Shown here piece by piece: positions 47,541 through 56,236 of a DNA stretch of 64,000 nucleotides. The notes beneath the pieces are model-generated. The model searched no databases. It was not told the origin of the DNA and saw only the letters and a list, made by a program, of their open reading frames with translations. The stretch covers positions 2,232,001-2,296,000 of the forward strand of contig NZ_AP023410.1 of assembly GCF_000193495.2 (NCBI RefSeq), read 5' to 3'. Position 1 is the first letter of the stretch. Each line of letters begins with the position of its first letter. A program made the translations under genes and the position numbers. Source of the DNA: Acetobacter aceti NBRC 14818. Lineage in GTDB: Bacteria; Pseudomonadota; Alphaproteobacteria; Acetobacterales; Acetobacteraceae.

Positions 47541-47879
47541 TTAAACTCCAGAGACATCTTCTTTTTGTTTGTTTTTTAGTCTTTCGCTTTTCAGTCTCTG
47601 GTTAACAAGGGTATCTATTTTCTCATATATTTCGCGAAGATCATCAGAAAGATTTTTTCTATCTTCTGGGAGCCGGGCACGAACCCAACTATCTCCAATG
47701 AATAATATACCTTTATCTTCATAGGCTGTCTTTAATGCTTGAATCGTAGCGGAATTTGCCGGAGCACCTCCCTCAAGCCTCGTAACAGTCGCGGGTGATA
47801 CATTCGCTAGTTTGGCAATATCCCGGACACCTAATCGAACTGCCGCACGAGCCATCCTTAATTGTGTCCCTGTTATCAT
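47541..47879 (-). CDS. XRE-family repressor (CI-like)
   Basis: A 112-residue DNA-binding protein. The helix-turn-helix is in MARAAVRLGVRDIAKLANVS followed by PATVTRLEGG, and the rest is a Lys/Glu-rich helical tail. ATG 47879 is preceded by AGGTG. It is divergent from the early operon of the element, and a palindrome TGATAAC-CAT-GTTATCA lies in between. This is the place of the master repressor (Stl- or CI-like). What relieves repression is unknown. Confidence 0.75.
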   Translation of the reverse strand: MITGTQLRMARAAVRLGVRDIAKLANVSPATVTRLEGGAPANSATIQALKTAYEDKGILFIGDSWVRARLPEDRKNLSDDLREIYEKIDTLVNQRLKSERLKNKQKEDVSGV

Positions 47880-47935
47880 ATAATCACCTTGACGCATCGG
47901 TTAAACTGTGAAACCTAATGATAACCATGTTATCA
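47872..47935. promoter_or_regulatory. probable operator region of the CI-like repressor
   Basis: TGATAAC (47919-47925) and GTTATCA (47929-47935) make a perfect 7-bp palindrome with a 3-bp spacer. A second half-site GTTATCA lies at 47872-47878, over the repressor start. The spacing suits a divergent switch. Confidence 0.55.
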
Positions 47936-48022
47936 CTTGATGACGTGGGGCACAACTGACGGTTAAGCCTTCGAGTACCAGTCGAGGCCTAACCTAACCA
48001 CAACCGAAGGATACTTTCGGCA

Positions 48023-48193
48023 ATGGCTGAGAACGCCCATAGCACGCCTGCGTCAAAGCAGGCAGAGGAAACCTGCGCCAACATTCTGGCAGACCTCGTC
48101 GTTTCATTCCTTATCGCTCTGTCTATCTACGGATTGCAATCACCTGATCCCGTCACGACGGGCCACGCTTACGCCGTGGAGGCCGTGCGATGA
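48023..48193 (+). CDS. small membrane protein, first gene of the element's early operon
   Basis: A 56-residue protein with one hydrophobic segment (ILADLVVSFLIALSIYG). Its TGA overlaps the next ATG by 4 bp, which supports real translation. AAGGA lies 12 nt upstream. No family recognised. Confidence 0.5.
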   Translation: MAENAHSTPASKQAEETCANILADLVVSFLIALSIYGLQSPDPVTTGHAYAVEAVR

Positions 48194-48513
48194 ACCCGCA
48201 GGAAACCGCCAAAGGCAATATTGTGCCTCTGGCTGCTGTAGCGCATGACGCCCCGTTGGTTCGTGAAGACCAGCTTCTTCTGGCGCGCATTAAACGGATC
48301 GTGGTGATGGGTAACGTGATCCTTCCCGAACAGCTCGCCTGTCTGTTTGGCTCTATTTACTCAGCCAGACCTGAGCATCCTCTGCTCAAGGTGGCGCAGG
48401 AAGAGGTATTCCGGCGCTTCCCAGAGCTGAAGGAGAAAGCTGATCGGATTTATGGTCGAGGCTGCTTCGATGAAGCGAGCGTTTCTCTTAACTGCGGGGA
48501 GGCATCGGCATGA
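48190..48513 (+). CDS. hypothetical element protein
   Basis: 107 residues, no family recognised. Mostly helical by composition (LLLARIKRIVVMGNVILPEQ, VFRRFPELKEKADRIY). It overlaps both neighbours by ATGA, so it belongs to a coupled operon of small genes. Confidence 0.6.
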   Translation: MNPQETAKGNIVPLAAVAHDAPLVREDQLLLARIKRIVVMGNVILPEQLACLFGSIYSARPEHPLLKVAQEEVFRRFPELKEKADRIYGRGCFDEASVSLNCGEASA

Positions 48514-48746
48514 CCCTGACAACAGAGACCCCGATAACAGACGCAGCCCGCAAGGATCAGATCGTCACCGCGTCTCTTGAGATCGCGCACCTTGCCGCTC
48601 TTGCCCGATGGGCTGGGTTTGGCCTGACGCAAGCCAGTGATGCGGAGATGAAGAAAAGCACCGTGATGGAGGCCGGAACAATGTTCGCCTTCCTTGGTAG
48701 CGAGATCGAGCGCCGTTGCTCCGTGATTGACGAGGCACTGGGATGA
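48510..48746 (+). CDS. hypothetical element protein
   Basis: 78 residues; helical, no known domain. ATGA overlaps with the genes on both sides. Similar short acidic proteins are typical of phage early regions. Confidence 0.6.
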   Translation: MTLTTETPITDAARKDQIVTASLEIAHLAALARWAGFGLTQASDAEMKKSTVMEAGTMFAFLGSEIERRCSVIDEALG

Positions 48747-48955
48747 AGAAGTCAGCAGTCCAAAAACGCGGGGCGATGAATGACGCGATGACGATGCGCG
48801 AGCATATCGGAATGATCGTTGATCTTGTGAAGATGATTCAGGCGCACCCATTGCAGGATCAGAGCCGTCACAGAGAGGCGACATTCTGGCTTCTGGATGA
48901 AATCGAAGCAGGCGCGGAGATCATGCGTCTTCAGGTGGAAGGGGCTTTTGCATGA
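48743..48955 (+). CDS. hypothetical element protein
   Basis: 70 residues; a basic first dozen residues, then a helix-rich part (MTMREHIGMIVDLVKMIQAH). ATGA overlap on both sides. Not recognised. Confidence 0.55.
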   Translation: MKKSAVQKRGAMNDAMTMREHIGMIVDLVKMIQAHPLQDQSRHREATFWLLDEIEAGAEIMRLQVEGAFA

Positions 48956-49215
48956 CCGCGAAACAGACACACCCGCAGGCGATGGATGCCCTGACGCCAG
49001 AGGAAAAAGAAACCGTCATGCAGATGCGTTCGCCGTCCTGTCTTCTGGATGATCTTCAGCAGATGGCGGACCTGTTCGTACAGATCACCCACCCCGACAG
49101 CGATGGCTTCCCGCCAGAGATCACCGAAGGCCGCGCCGTTCATTGGCTGGCATGCCGTCTTGCAGATCGGGCGCAATGGATGCGTGAAGCATTGGATAAG
49201 GAGAAGGTGGCATGA
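48952..49215 (+). CDS. hypothetical element protein
   Basis: 87 residues; contains LLDDLQQMADLFVQITHPDS and AVHWLACRLADRAQWMREAL. ATGA overlap with both neighbours. Not recognised. Confidence 0.55.
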   Translation: MTAKQTHPQAMDALTPEEKETVMQMRSPSCLLDDLQQMADLFVQITHPDSDGFPPEITEGRAVHWLACRLADRAQWMREALDKEKVA

Positions 49216-49520
49216 CTCCTGCAGAACGCGCAGCCCGCCGATTGTCCGCACTGGACCGGACGCGGGACCGCCTCGCCAATGAAGCGAACCGAGACATATC
49301 GCAGCCAGCCCGCGCCCTTATCTGGAACCAGATCGACCGGGTGACGCGCTGTTTCAAAGCCGAGCGCCGGAGGTTGGTGAAAGCGCCAGCTCGCCGGATG
49401 CAGGATGTGCAGTGCAAGGCACGGATCGCGCTTGAGTGGCTGGACCCGAACGGCGGAGACGATGACGCCCTGATGGTCAGCCTATGCCGTGACGTGCTGG
49501 CGATGAAAGGTGGGAAGTGA
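49212..49520 (+). CDS. hypothetical element protein, basic
   Basis: 102 residues, rich in Arg and Ala, with segments such as RRLSALDRTRDRLANEANRD that suggest nucleic-acid contact or a coiled coil. ATGA overlap with the gene before it. Last of the coupled group. Confidence 0.55.
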   Translation: MTPAERAARRLSALDRTRDRLANEANRDISQPARALIWNQIDRVTRCFKAERRRLVKAPARRMQDVQCKARIALEWLDPNGGDDDALMVSLCRDVLAMKGGK

Positions 49521-49565
49521 TGGGGATGAATCTGTTCCGGTTGACGAGAAAACGGGATCACAAAA

Positions 49566-50192
49566 ATGGAGTTATCTAAATCCGATGAGATCACACAGGT
49601 CGCCGTTCTTGTTGAAGGATGGTTTTCAGAAAATGGAATCGTCGTGGACCCATCCTCTGGATGCGTGAGGTCTTTTTCGCATTATCTTCTGATAGCAAGA
49701 AGCAACGATGAGCCGAAAAATAAAATCTTTTGTGACATCGAAAGGTCACAGAAAGCGATCTCCGAAATTAGAAAATATTTTCCTATCTTTTTAGATAATG
49801 GAGAAAGGGCACTCGCGGCAGCTAGACAGAATCCATTACAAAAAAACATCGTGGATTATTTTCAAGAAATTCAAAAAGCTATGCAAGACGTCTTGGCAGC
49901 GATCGACGTCCTTGGGAAGCGCTCAAAACTGTTCTCACCCAATCAAAAGAAAAAAGCCAATCCTCGTGGATATTGGCATTCTTCTGCTTACATGATTTCA
50001 GAATTTGTAATTCCAATATTTAATTCATTCGGGAAAAGAAAAAAATATGGCTTCGGAAAGCCAACTTCTCCGGCCGTACAAATCGTTTCAAGTTCATTGT
50101 CCTTTATCTACAGCCTTGAAGGCAATGAAATTGAAAACGAAGCAATCGTGAAGGCTATTCGCGCTCAAAAAAGGAAAAACTTATCTGTCTAG
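49566..50192 (+). CDS. AT-rich hypothetical gene (cargo candidate)
   Basis: A 208-residue protein without a recognised family. The DNA is clearly richer in A and T than the genes on both sides, and it is not overlapped with them, so it looks like a separately acquired cargo gene. The product is Lys-rich, probably soluble and helical (VDYFQEIQKAMQDVLAAIDV). Its place between replication-side genes is where satellites often carry anti-phage or fitness genes, but nothing in the sequence names such a function. Confidence 0.6.
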   Translation: MELSKSDEITQVAVLVEGWFSENGIVVDPSSGCVRSFSHYLLIARSNDEPKNKIFCDIERSQKAISEIRKYFPIFLDNGERALAAARQNPLQKNIVDYFQEIQKAMQDVLAAIDVLGKRSKLFSPNQKKKANPRGYWHSSAYMISEFVIPIFNSFGKRKKYGFGKPTSPAVQIVSSSLSFIYSLEGNEIENEAIVKAIRAQKRKNLSV

Positions 50193-50276
50193 TTTGGCAG
50201 ACTTTTTACGTTTTCCAGGCCGCTAAGAGTAACCACAGACACCACGACGCGCACAGCGAAACGGAGAAGTTTCAAG

Positions 50277-50471
50277 ATGAACATTCCACAGCCAGACAGT
50301 CAGGGACGCCGCTTCCTACGCATTGAAGACATCATGCACGAAACATGCCTGAGCCGCGCCACGGTCTATCGGAATACGATGCTGGAACGGGTGAAGGTTG
50401 GAAGCCGGACGCTGATCACGGTTGAAAGCTATGAGAAGTGGCTTGCAAGCCTTCGTTCCAATGCTGCCTGA
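50277..50471 (+). CDS. AlpA-like helix-turn-helix protein
   Basis: A 64-residue DNA-binding protein. The winged-helix block is FLRIEDIMHETCLSRATVYR, RNTMLERVKVGSRTLITVES, then a W-rich end (YEKWLASL). AlpA-type proteins regulate excision or replication in P4-like satellites and prophages. Confidence 0.75.
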   Translation: MNIPQPDSQGRRFLRIEDIMHETCLSRATVYRNTMLERVKVGSRTLITVESYEKWLASLRSNAA

Positions 50472-50610
50472 AAACAGAAACGCCGCCTGCGATTAGACAG
50501 GACGGCGATCTGAAAACCAGCATCAAGAGGCAACCAACATCCTCCTGATAGCCAGTTTCAGGTCAGTCTGTCCATATAAAAATTGCAGTGCGTGCCATGG
50601 AGTACGCAAA
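50472..50610. other. intergenic gap after the AlpA-like gene
   Basis: About 140 bp; contains GGACGGCGATCTG-like GC-rich stretch near the stop and a promoter-sized AT-rich part before 50611. No gene seen. Confidence 0.35.
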
Positions 50611-50952
50611 ATGAACCCTGAAAAACGGGAACGGTCGAACTTTGCCGAAATTCTGGCAGAGGTACCTTTGCTCAAAGCCTATCATCTTCGTCTGGAGCGG
50701 GAACGGAATGATCCTGAACCGGACGCAGGCGCGATTGAAGTCCTTGAGAGGGCTATCGCAGATGTCACGAAGTTTCTTCAGATCGGTGATCCGAATGATC
50801 TGAGTGACGACGTCTGGTGCGCCGGTCAGATACTGGCCGCCTCAGACATCCCCGGTGGCTGGCAGCGTTGGGACGAAAATGTGCAGGAGCGTGTCGAGCG
50901 CGAAAAGGCTGCGAAAAAAGCAGCGCGTGCGGCAAGGAGGGCTCGGGCATGA
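50611..50952 (+). CDS. hypothetical element protein
   Basis: 113 residues with a Lys/Ala/Arg-rich C-terminus (RVEREKAAKKAARAARRARA) that may bind DNA. Opens the replication operon; the next gene starts inside its stop (ATGA). Confidence 0.6.
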   Translation: MNPEKRERSNFAEILAEVPLLKAYHLRLERERNDPEPDAGAIEVLERAIADVTKFLQIGDPNDLSDDVWCAGQILAASDIPGGWQRWDENVQERVEREKAAKKAARAARRARA

Positions 50953-51812
50953 GCGTAAGCAACCTCTCACTGAAACTGCCAGTTCCCTATCTGCAATCAG
51001 GCAAGGATGCTCCTGAAGGTGTCGTCGATGACGCTGTGATCGACTGGAGCCTTGTGCTTCGTCTCTGGGTGCAACCCATGGTCGTCGATCAGAACGAACA
51101 GCCCGTCTATGCGCCCTGCGCGGTCTTTCTGGACGATACATGGGTGCGCGTAGGCCCTGTGGGGAGTTTGGGATGTGTCCGGATTGTTTGCCAGAGGATG
51201 GCCGCAATCCACGACAAAGGGGTTAGTGATGAAACGCTGCCCGCCATACCGGGGGCGCTCAATCCGAATGACATGATTGTGGATGTATCTCCGTCTGAAC
51301 TCGGAGATTGCCTGCCGGGTGATCCGTGGTGGTGGGATGAGCGGCATAAGACCTTCAAGCTCAATCTGGCGGCGCTTGGCTTTGATCTCGCTCTTGGTCT
51401 GCTTGAAAGAGACCTGACCGAAGCCGGCAAGATCGAACTGCTCGACGTGACGCTGGAATATATCGAAACGCTTTTTCGGACCTGCGACACGATCCAGCCG
51501 CATCTGGTCAGAGGCTATCTCGAAAAGACCCGGAAAGCCGCTTTGGTCTGGATCCGTGAGACGTCTTTTCCGGCAGATGAAATGGAGACGCCCGAGGACG
51601 ATGGCCGGATGCTGGTAGATGAGATCAGGCGGGATGGCGTAACAGCCAGGGAAGCCCTGATCCTTCTGCAGAAGCAGATCGAGGCGCTCTATCAAGACCC
51701 GTGCTGGCCGTATGGACGTTTGGTCAAAGGCCAGGAGGACAGGGCGCTCAGGGCTTACAACGCTGGCGCTGACCGCATCATCTATTTCACGCAGAAGGAG
51801 CTTTCGAAATGA
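50949..51812 (+). CDS. hypothetical element protein of the replication operon
   Basis: 287 residues from ATG 50949, which overlaps the previous stop; the frame is open upstream to 50817 but those residues are not protein-like. Contains a Trp-rich segment (DPWWWDERHKTF) and a helical C-terminal half. Not recognised. The next gene overlaps by 4 bp. Confidence 0.65.
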   Translation: MSVSNLSLKLPVPYLQSGKDAPEGVVDDAVIDWSLVLRLWVQPMVVDQNEQPVYAPCAVFLDDTWVRVGPVGSLGCVRIVCQRMAAIHDKGVSDETLPAIPGALNPNDMIVDVSPSELGDCLPGDPWWWDERHKTFKLNLAALGFDLALGLLERDLTEAGKIELLDVTLEYIETLFRTCDTIQPHLVRGYLEKTRKAALVWIRETSFPADEMETPEDDGRMLVDEIRRDGVTAREALILLQKQIEALYQDPCWPYGRLVKGQEDRALRAYNAGADRIIYFTQKELSK

Positions 51813-52609
51813 GCGCTTCTCTGAAACCGCGTGATTACTGCGACGATATCGCTGAGAGGGCTATGAAGCTTGCTCGCGGTGGTCTGACGGTGTTCCCCTG
51901 CTGTGAGGACAAGCGCCCGACATGCAAGTGGGGTGACGTCGCCAGCAGTGATCCCGCCGCCGTGGCGATGCTCTGGCGCACCTATCCCGGCCCGCTGATC
52001 GGCGTCGTGACAGGGGCTGTCTCTGGCTTCGACGTTCTGGATCTGGACTGGGGCAAGGGTGGTGATGACTGGCACGACGAGCATTGCGCCCGTCTACCCC
52101 GAACCCGCGTGCATCAGACACGTTCTGGTGGGCTGCATCTCCTGTTTCGGCATCGTGAAGGTACTCGCAACAGCGCGGGCAAGATCGCTCGCGGCGTCGA
52201 TGTGCGCGGGGATGGTGGATATATCATCTGGTGGCCTGCGACCGGGCTGGAGATCATGGATCGGTCCCGTGCAAGTGACTGGCCCGCGTGGTTGGCTGAG
52301 ATGGCGCTTCCGCCACCGGCGTCCATCGCTGATCTGCGGAAGATCGAGAATGGGCTTCGTGACGCTGACCGGTATGTGCAGGGCGCAGTCAGGGCTGCCG
52401 TTGCCGCTGTAGCGGGCTGCCGGCAGGGTGGACGCAATCAGACACTGAACGCCGAGACCTACGCGCTGGGCCGGTTTATCGCTGGTGGTCATCTGACTGC
52501 CGGACAGATCGCGGAGGCTATGGCCGCTGCCGCCTTGCAGGCCGGGCTCACCAAGTCCGAGATTGAAGCGACCATCAGGTCCGCCCTGCGGGCAAGGATG
52601 GGCGGATGA
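51809..52609 (+). CDS. bifunctional DNA primase/polymerase (prim-pol)
   Basis: A 266-residue archaeo-eukaryotic-type primase/polymerase domain. The metal-binding acidic motif is in FDVLDLDWGKGGDDW, followed by RVHQTRSGGLHLLFRHREG and GVDVRGDGGYIIWWP. Such domains start replication in plasmids and satellites. ATGA overlap with its neighbours; the helicase gene follows. Confidence 0.9.
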   Translation: MSASLKPRDYCDDIAERAMKLARGGLTVFPCCEDKRPTCKWGDVASSDPAAVAMLWRTYPGPLIGVVTGAVSGFDVLDLDWGKGGDDWHDEHCARLPRTRVHQTRSGGLHLLFRHREGTRNSAGKIARGVDVRGDGGYIIWWPATGLEIMDRSRASDWPAWLAEMALPPPASIADLRKIENGLRDADRYVQGAVRAAVAAVAGCRQGGRNQTLNAETYALGRFIAGGHLTAGQIAEAMAAAALQAGLTKSEIEATIRSALRARMGG

Positions 52610-54006
52610 GTGAGGCCGAGGACATCGGCAGCGCCGTTCAGGCGGGGCTGGCCAGAGCTGAGAAGCGGAAAGCGGGCAGCAACGAATACGTGCTTCTGAC
52701 CGAGCATGGTGTGGCCGAAGCCTTCACCGACCGTTATCGTGATCAGCTTCGTTTCTGCCAGTCCCGAGGAAAGTGGTTTCTCTGGTCCGGGACACACTGG
52801 CAGGTCGATAGCCGACACAAGGCTTTCACTTATGCCCGTGAGTTGGTAGCAGAGGCCAATTCGGACAGTGACCTCAAGGCGAAGGCTGTAACCGGAAAAG
52901 CATCCTTTGCGGGTGGCGTGGAGCGGTTCGCCCGGTGTGATCCGGCGCATTCAGTCACGTCTGAAGACTGGGACACGGATCCTTTTCTGCTCGCCACACC
53001 TGCTGGAACCGTCGATCTGCATACAGGCATCCTGAAAGAATCCTGTCCGAAAGACATGATTTCAAAAGTGACGGCAGTTGGTCCCGACAAGCAGGGCTGT
53101 CCGATCTGGCTCGCCTTTTTGCGTGACGCCACGAACAGTGATGATGAGCTGATCGAGTTTCTTCAGCGTTGGTGCGGCTACTGTCTGACCGGCGATACGC
53201 GGGAGCATGCGCTGCTGTTTGGATATGGCCCGGGCGGCAACGGGAAATCGGTGTTCCCGAATACCATCTCCAAGATCCTTGGTGATTACGCCATGACCGC
53301 AGCCATGGACAGCTTCACCGTCAGCTATGGCGACAAGCACTCGACCGATCTCGCCATGCTTCGTGGAGCGCGACTGGTGACGGCTTCGGAGACCGAGGAA
53401 GGACGTGCCTGGGCGGAAGCGAGGATCAAGCAGATGACAGGTGGTGATCCGATAACAGCCCGCTTCATGCGCCAGGATAATTTTACCTTTGTGCCGCAGT
53501 TCAAGCTGACCATTGTTGGCAACCACAAGCCGGAGCTGAAGAACGTCGATGATGCCATGCGACGAAGGCTCAATATGGTGCCGTTCATTCACAAGCCAAA
53601 GAACCCGGATCGGGAGCTTGAGCTGAAGCTGGTCGATGAATGGTCTGCAATTCTTCAATGGATGATCGAGGGCTGTCTGAAGTGGCAGGAAAGCGGATTG
53701 CCGCGTCCGAAGGTCGTGCGTGAGGCGACAGATGAATACTTCGAGGCTCAGGACAGTTTCGGCCAATGGCTTGCTGAACGATGCATCCTTGATCCGGGTC
53801 TTGAGACGAAGCCCTCTCTACTGCTGAAGGATTTTCAGGACTGGTCACGGCAGAATGGTGAACTGGAGACCGATAACAAACGGCTCAGGGGACTTCTGGA
53901 GCGGACGGACGGGGTTCGTTACCTAACGAGACGCGGCTCCCGATGGGTGCGTGGTGTTGGAATGAAACCGCGTGAAGAAGACGCCCGGCGATGGGATCGA
54001 GAATAA
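52606..54006 (+). CDS. P4/D5-type primase-helicase
   Basis: A 466-residue superfamily 3 helicase with a D5 N-terminal region (WFLWSGTHWQVDSRHKAF) and a later ATPase. Walker A is LLFGYGPGGNGKSVFPNTIS, with Walker B-like and motif C blocks KLTIVGNHKPELKNVDDAMR. It would unwind the replication origin of the element. With the prim-pol gene it makes up a complete initiation module, as in P4. Confidence 0.92.
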   Translation: MSEAEDIGSAVQAGLARAEKRKAGSNEYVLLTEHGVAEAFTDRYRDQLRFCQSRGKWFLWSGTHWQVDSRHKAFTYARELVAEANSDSDLKAKAVTGKASFAGGVERFARCDPAHSVTSEDWDTDPFLLATPAGTVDLHTGILKESCPKDMISKVTAVGPDKQGCPIWLAFLRDATNSDDELIEFLQRWCGYCLTGDTREHALLFGYGPGGNGKSVFPNTISKILGDYAMTAAMDSFTVSYGDKHSTDLAMLRGARLVTASETEEGRAWAEARIKQMTGGDPITARFMRQDNFTFVPQFKLTIVGNHKPELKNVDDAMRRRLNMVPFIHKPKNPDRELELKLVDEWSAILQWMIEGCLKWQESGLPRPKVVREATDEYFEAQDSFGQWLAERCILDPGLETKPSLLLKDFQDWSRQNGELETDNKRLRGLLERTDGVRYLTRRGSRWVRGVGMKPREEDARRWDRE

Positions 54007-54100
54007 GGGTGCAGGCTGGTGCAGGGTTCTATGTATAACTGCCCACACGCGCGCACATGAGCAATAACAGTTTTACCCAGCACCACTCTGCACCCTTATT
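54002..54100. repeat. long-range inverted repeat after the helicase gene
   Basis: AATAAGGGTGCAG (54002-54014) and CTGCACCCTTATT (54088-54100) are perfect 13-bp complements with a 73-nt loop, spanning the stop codon of the helicase gene. TTTT follows. It could be a terminator or part of a replication origin. Confidence 0.6.
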
Positions 54101-54706
54101 TTTCGAAGAGTGGGATTTGAGATGGTGGAGATACCCTCAAACTCTCAGAAATCGACTAAACGCGTGCCCGCGCCTGCGCGACAAAAAGGTGCCTGAGATG
54201 GTCAGCAGGAAATCCTGCCGACGTGACAGGGATTGGCCTGTGGAAATTCCCACACGTCAAAGCGTTCCTCGCATCTGAGGAATGGGATACCGGAAAGCCG
54301 GTAGCTGTCCGTCGGCTTCCTCCATGCTGGAATTAACCCTCCAATGGCCAGCCGAATACTTGCCGGACATTCTCCCCAGATTGGGGAAAATAGAGGTTCG
54401 GTTTCTGGGTTATGCTCCGAACTAGACCGGAATATCAGCAGAAAACAGGGAAAGTGTAAGACGGAAAACAGTCTAACCCCTCTTTGTGTCCCTCTTTCTG
54501 TCACGCCAAACCACCAATCGAACCTTTGAAGCCCTTTTGCGATCAAATCGCACCTGAAATACAGTTTCGTGTATTATTGCAATAATTTGTGATATTTATC
54601 CGAATCGTCTCGACGTATCTCTACGTATCAGCACGTGTCTGTGTAGTAATTTGGTCATTGTTGAAGAATATATCTTTTCGTATTCTTTCATTGTATTCTG
54701 TTTTTC
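54101..54706. other. non-coding stretch between replication and packaging genes, candidate origin
   Basis: About 600 bp without a supportable gene; two frames (54057-54278 plus, 54202-54546 minus) are open but have no ribosome site or known family. Contains a TCCCCA/TGGGGA hairpin near 54373-54387, TGCGATCAAATCGCA at 54537-54551, and repeated ACGTATC words near 54612-54632. AT content rises toward 54700. Confidence 0.45.
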
Positions 54707-54913
54707 ATGAATGCGCCCCCAGACACTTCTGCCATGCTGAATACGGAGACTGCAGCGCGCCGGATTGGCGTCAGTGCGATGACCCTTCGTCGAATGCTGA
54801 AGGAGGGCAAGGCTCCGCCGTCAATCGTACCGGGAAGGCGTAAGCGCCTCTGGCCTGAAGCGGCGCTGATCGAGTGGGTGCGTTCCCGAACAACAGAGGA
54901 GCGTAGCCAGTGA
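54707..54913 (+). CDS. AlpA/MerR-like helix-turn-helix protein
   Basis: A 68-residue DNA-binding protein: MLNTETAARRIGVSAMTLRR then MLKEGKAPPSIVPGRRKRLW and ALIEWVRSRTTEE. First gene of the packaging operon; a regulator of the late genes, or a terminase-associated DNA-binding protein, are both possible. GTGA overlap with the next gene. Confidence 0.75.
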   Translation: MNAPPDTSAMLNTETAARRIGVSAMTLRRMLKEGKAPPSIVPGRRKRLWPEAALIEWVRSRTTEERSQ

Positions 54914-55128
54914 GCACGCTTGAACAACTGGCCACACAGGCCGGACTGAAAGACACAGCCCTCCTGAAATGCGCCCGCACGGACCTGCCGCCGGTGGGAC
55001 AGATTGCGGATCTGAAACAGCGTTATCCCGCCGCATTTCTGGCCCCTTTCGATGCTCGGACCGCCACCAAGGCCGAATACGAAGCCCGCCTGAGAGAGAT
55101 GGGATATCGGCGTCGGAGTCCGATGTAA
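54910..55128 (+). CDS. hypothetical element protein
   Basis: 72 residues, start GTG 54910 overlapping the previous stop. No family recognised. The next ATG overlaps its TAA by one base. Confidence 0.5.
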   Translation: MSTLEQLATQAGLKDTALLKCARTDLPPVGQIADLKQRYPAAFLAPFDARTATKAEYEARLREMGYRRRSPM

Positions 55129-55643
55129 TGCAGGCTGCAACTGAGGAAAAGCCAATCAGCATTCTGGTCAGGGAGATGCTCGAGGCCCATTCCGCTGCCC
55201 GTAGTCGTAGCGGCGTGCCGTGGCAGAAGCTGGACGGGATGGTCATGCAGGCCCGTCAAGCGGCCAGACGATCCAACGACACCGGAGCCAATCTGAACAG
55301 TCCTGAAGATCGTCGTCAGAAGGAGCGCATCCGCCGCGAGGTGGAGCGTGTGACGCGGGAGTGCATCCGCTGGCGGGACATGCCGCATCAGGACATTGGC
55401 CGGGAAGCCGCGGCGGCTCTTGCACCCGCTTCGCAGCCTGCCGCCACACCGCAACAGACAGCCCAGCGTCTGCTCAACGACTTCTCCCAGCGCGGTATCC
55501 GCCTTGAGGTGGCGTCCAAAAGCCGCCTGAGTGTGCGCCCGGCCCATCTGCTGACCGACAACGACAAGGCCAACCTGAAGGCCCATCAGGAGGCTTTGGC
55601 AGCGGCATGGCTGGAGCAGAATCAGGTGTGGATCGTCGAGTGA
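55128..55643 (+). CDS. hypothetical protein with a TubC-docking-like C-terminal domain
   Basis: 171 residues from ATG 55128. The first two-thirds are Arg/Glu-rich helix (RRQKERIRREVERVTRECIR). The last part, LLNDFSQRGIRLEVASKSRL then LTDNDKANLKAHQEALAAAW, follows the pattern of TubC N-terminal docking domains, which appear in phage proteins besides polyketide enzymes. Function here unknown. Its TGA overlaps the next start (GTGA). Confidence 0.55.
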   Translation: MQAATEEKPISILVREMLEAHSAARSRSGVPWQKLDGMVMQARQAARRSNDTGANLNSPEDRRQKERIRREVERVTRECIRWRDMPHQDIGREAAAALAPASQPAATPQQTAQRLLNDFSQRGIRLEVASKSRLSVRPAHLLTDNDKANLKAHQEALAAAWLEQNQVWIVE

Positions 55644-56236
55644 AATCACCCGTCGAAAACGCCTCCGGAGCGTCGGACGAAATTACCGGCGAAATTGCCG
55701 TTTCAGCGACCGGCGCGACGAAAAGATCAGCCGCCAAAAGAGGGCGGCCGTGCAGCATCTGCACCCACCCTCTGGCAAGGGAGATCGACCGGGCGCTTAT
55801 CAATCCGGATACTTCCTGTGCCTCGGTTGCGGAGGCGTTCCCCGGCGTCACGGCCCGCGCCCTTCAGAGACACTACACCGACCATCTGCTGCCCCGTCTC
55901 GAAAAGGCGACCGGACTGGCCTCTGAGGAGATCGAGCCGACCCTTGGCATTGTCGCCCAGCTTGAAGAACTGCGTGGTCGAGCCATGGCGCTCCTCGACC
56001 GGGCAGAGAAGGCGGGCAAGCTGAAGGATGCCATTGCCGCCATCCGTGAAGCCCGTGGCGTGCTGGACAGTCAGGCCCGCGTGACCGGCGAAGGCTCCCG
56101 TGCTGGTGTACAGATCAACATCGTCAATGCGCCCGGCTGGACGGTCGTGCAGGGGAGTATCCTCACGGCACTGATGCCTTTCCCCGATGCCCGTGCCGCC
56201 GTGGTGCAGGCGCTCGGACAGGTGATCGATGACTGA
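55640..56236 (+). CDS. candidate terminase small subunit
   Basis: A 198-residue protein from GTG 55640; ATG 55607 also lies in frame. The segment GRPCSICTHPLAREIDRALI, then SVAEAFPGVTARALQRHYTD, looks like a small DNA-binding unit with a Cys pair, followed by a long helical part. Position directly before the large terminase ATPase gene suggests the small subunit. Family identity not proven. Confidence 0.5.
   Translation: MKSPVENASGASDEITGEIAVSATGATKRSAAKRGRPCSICTHPLAREIDRALINPDTSCASVAEAFPGVTARALQRHYTDHLLPRLEKATGLASEEIEPTLGIVAQLEELRGRAMALLDRAEKAGKLKDAIAAIREARGVLDSQARVTGEGSRAGVQINIVNAPGWTVVQGSILTALMPFPDARAAVVQALGQVIDD

Noticed and set aside
54202-54546. A 114-residue minus-strand frame in the gap between primase and packaging genes
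   Set aside because: It opposes the operon, has no ribosome site and no recognisable domain.
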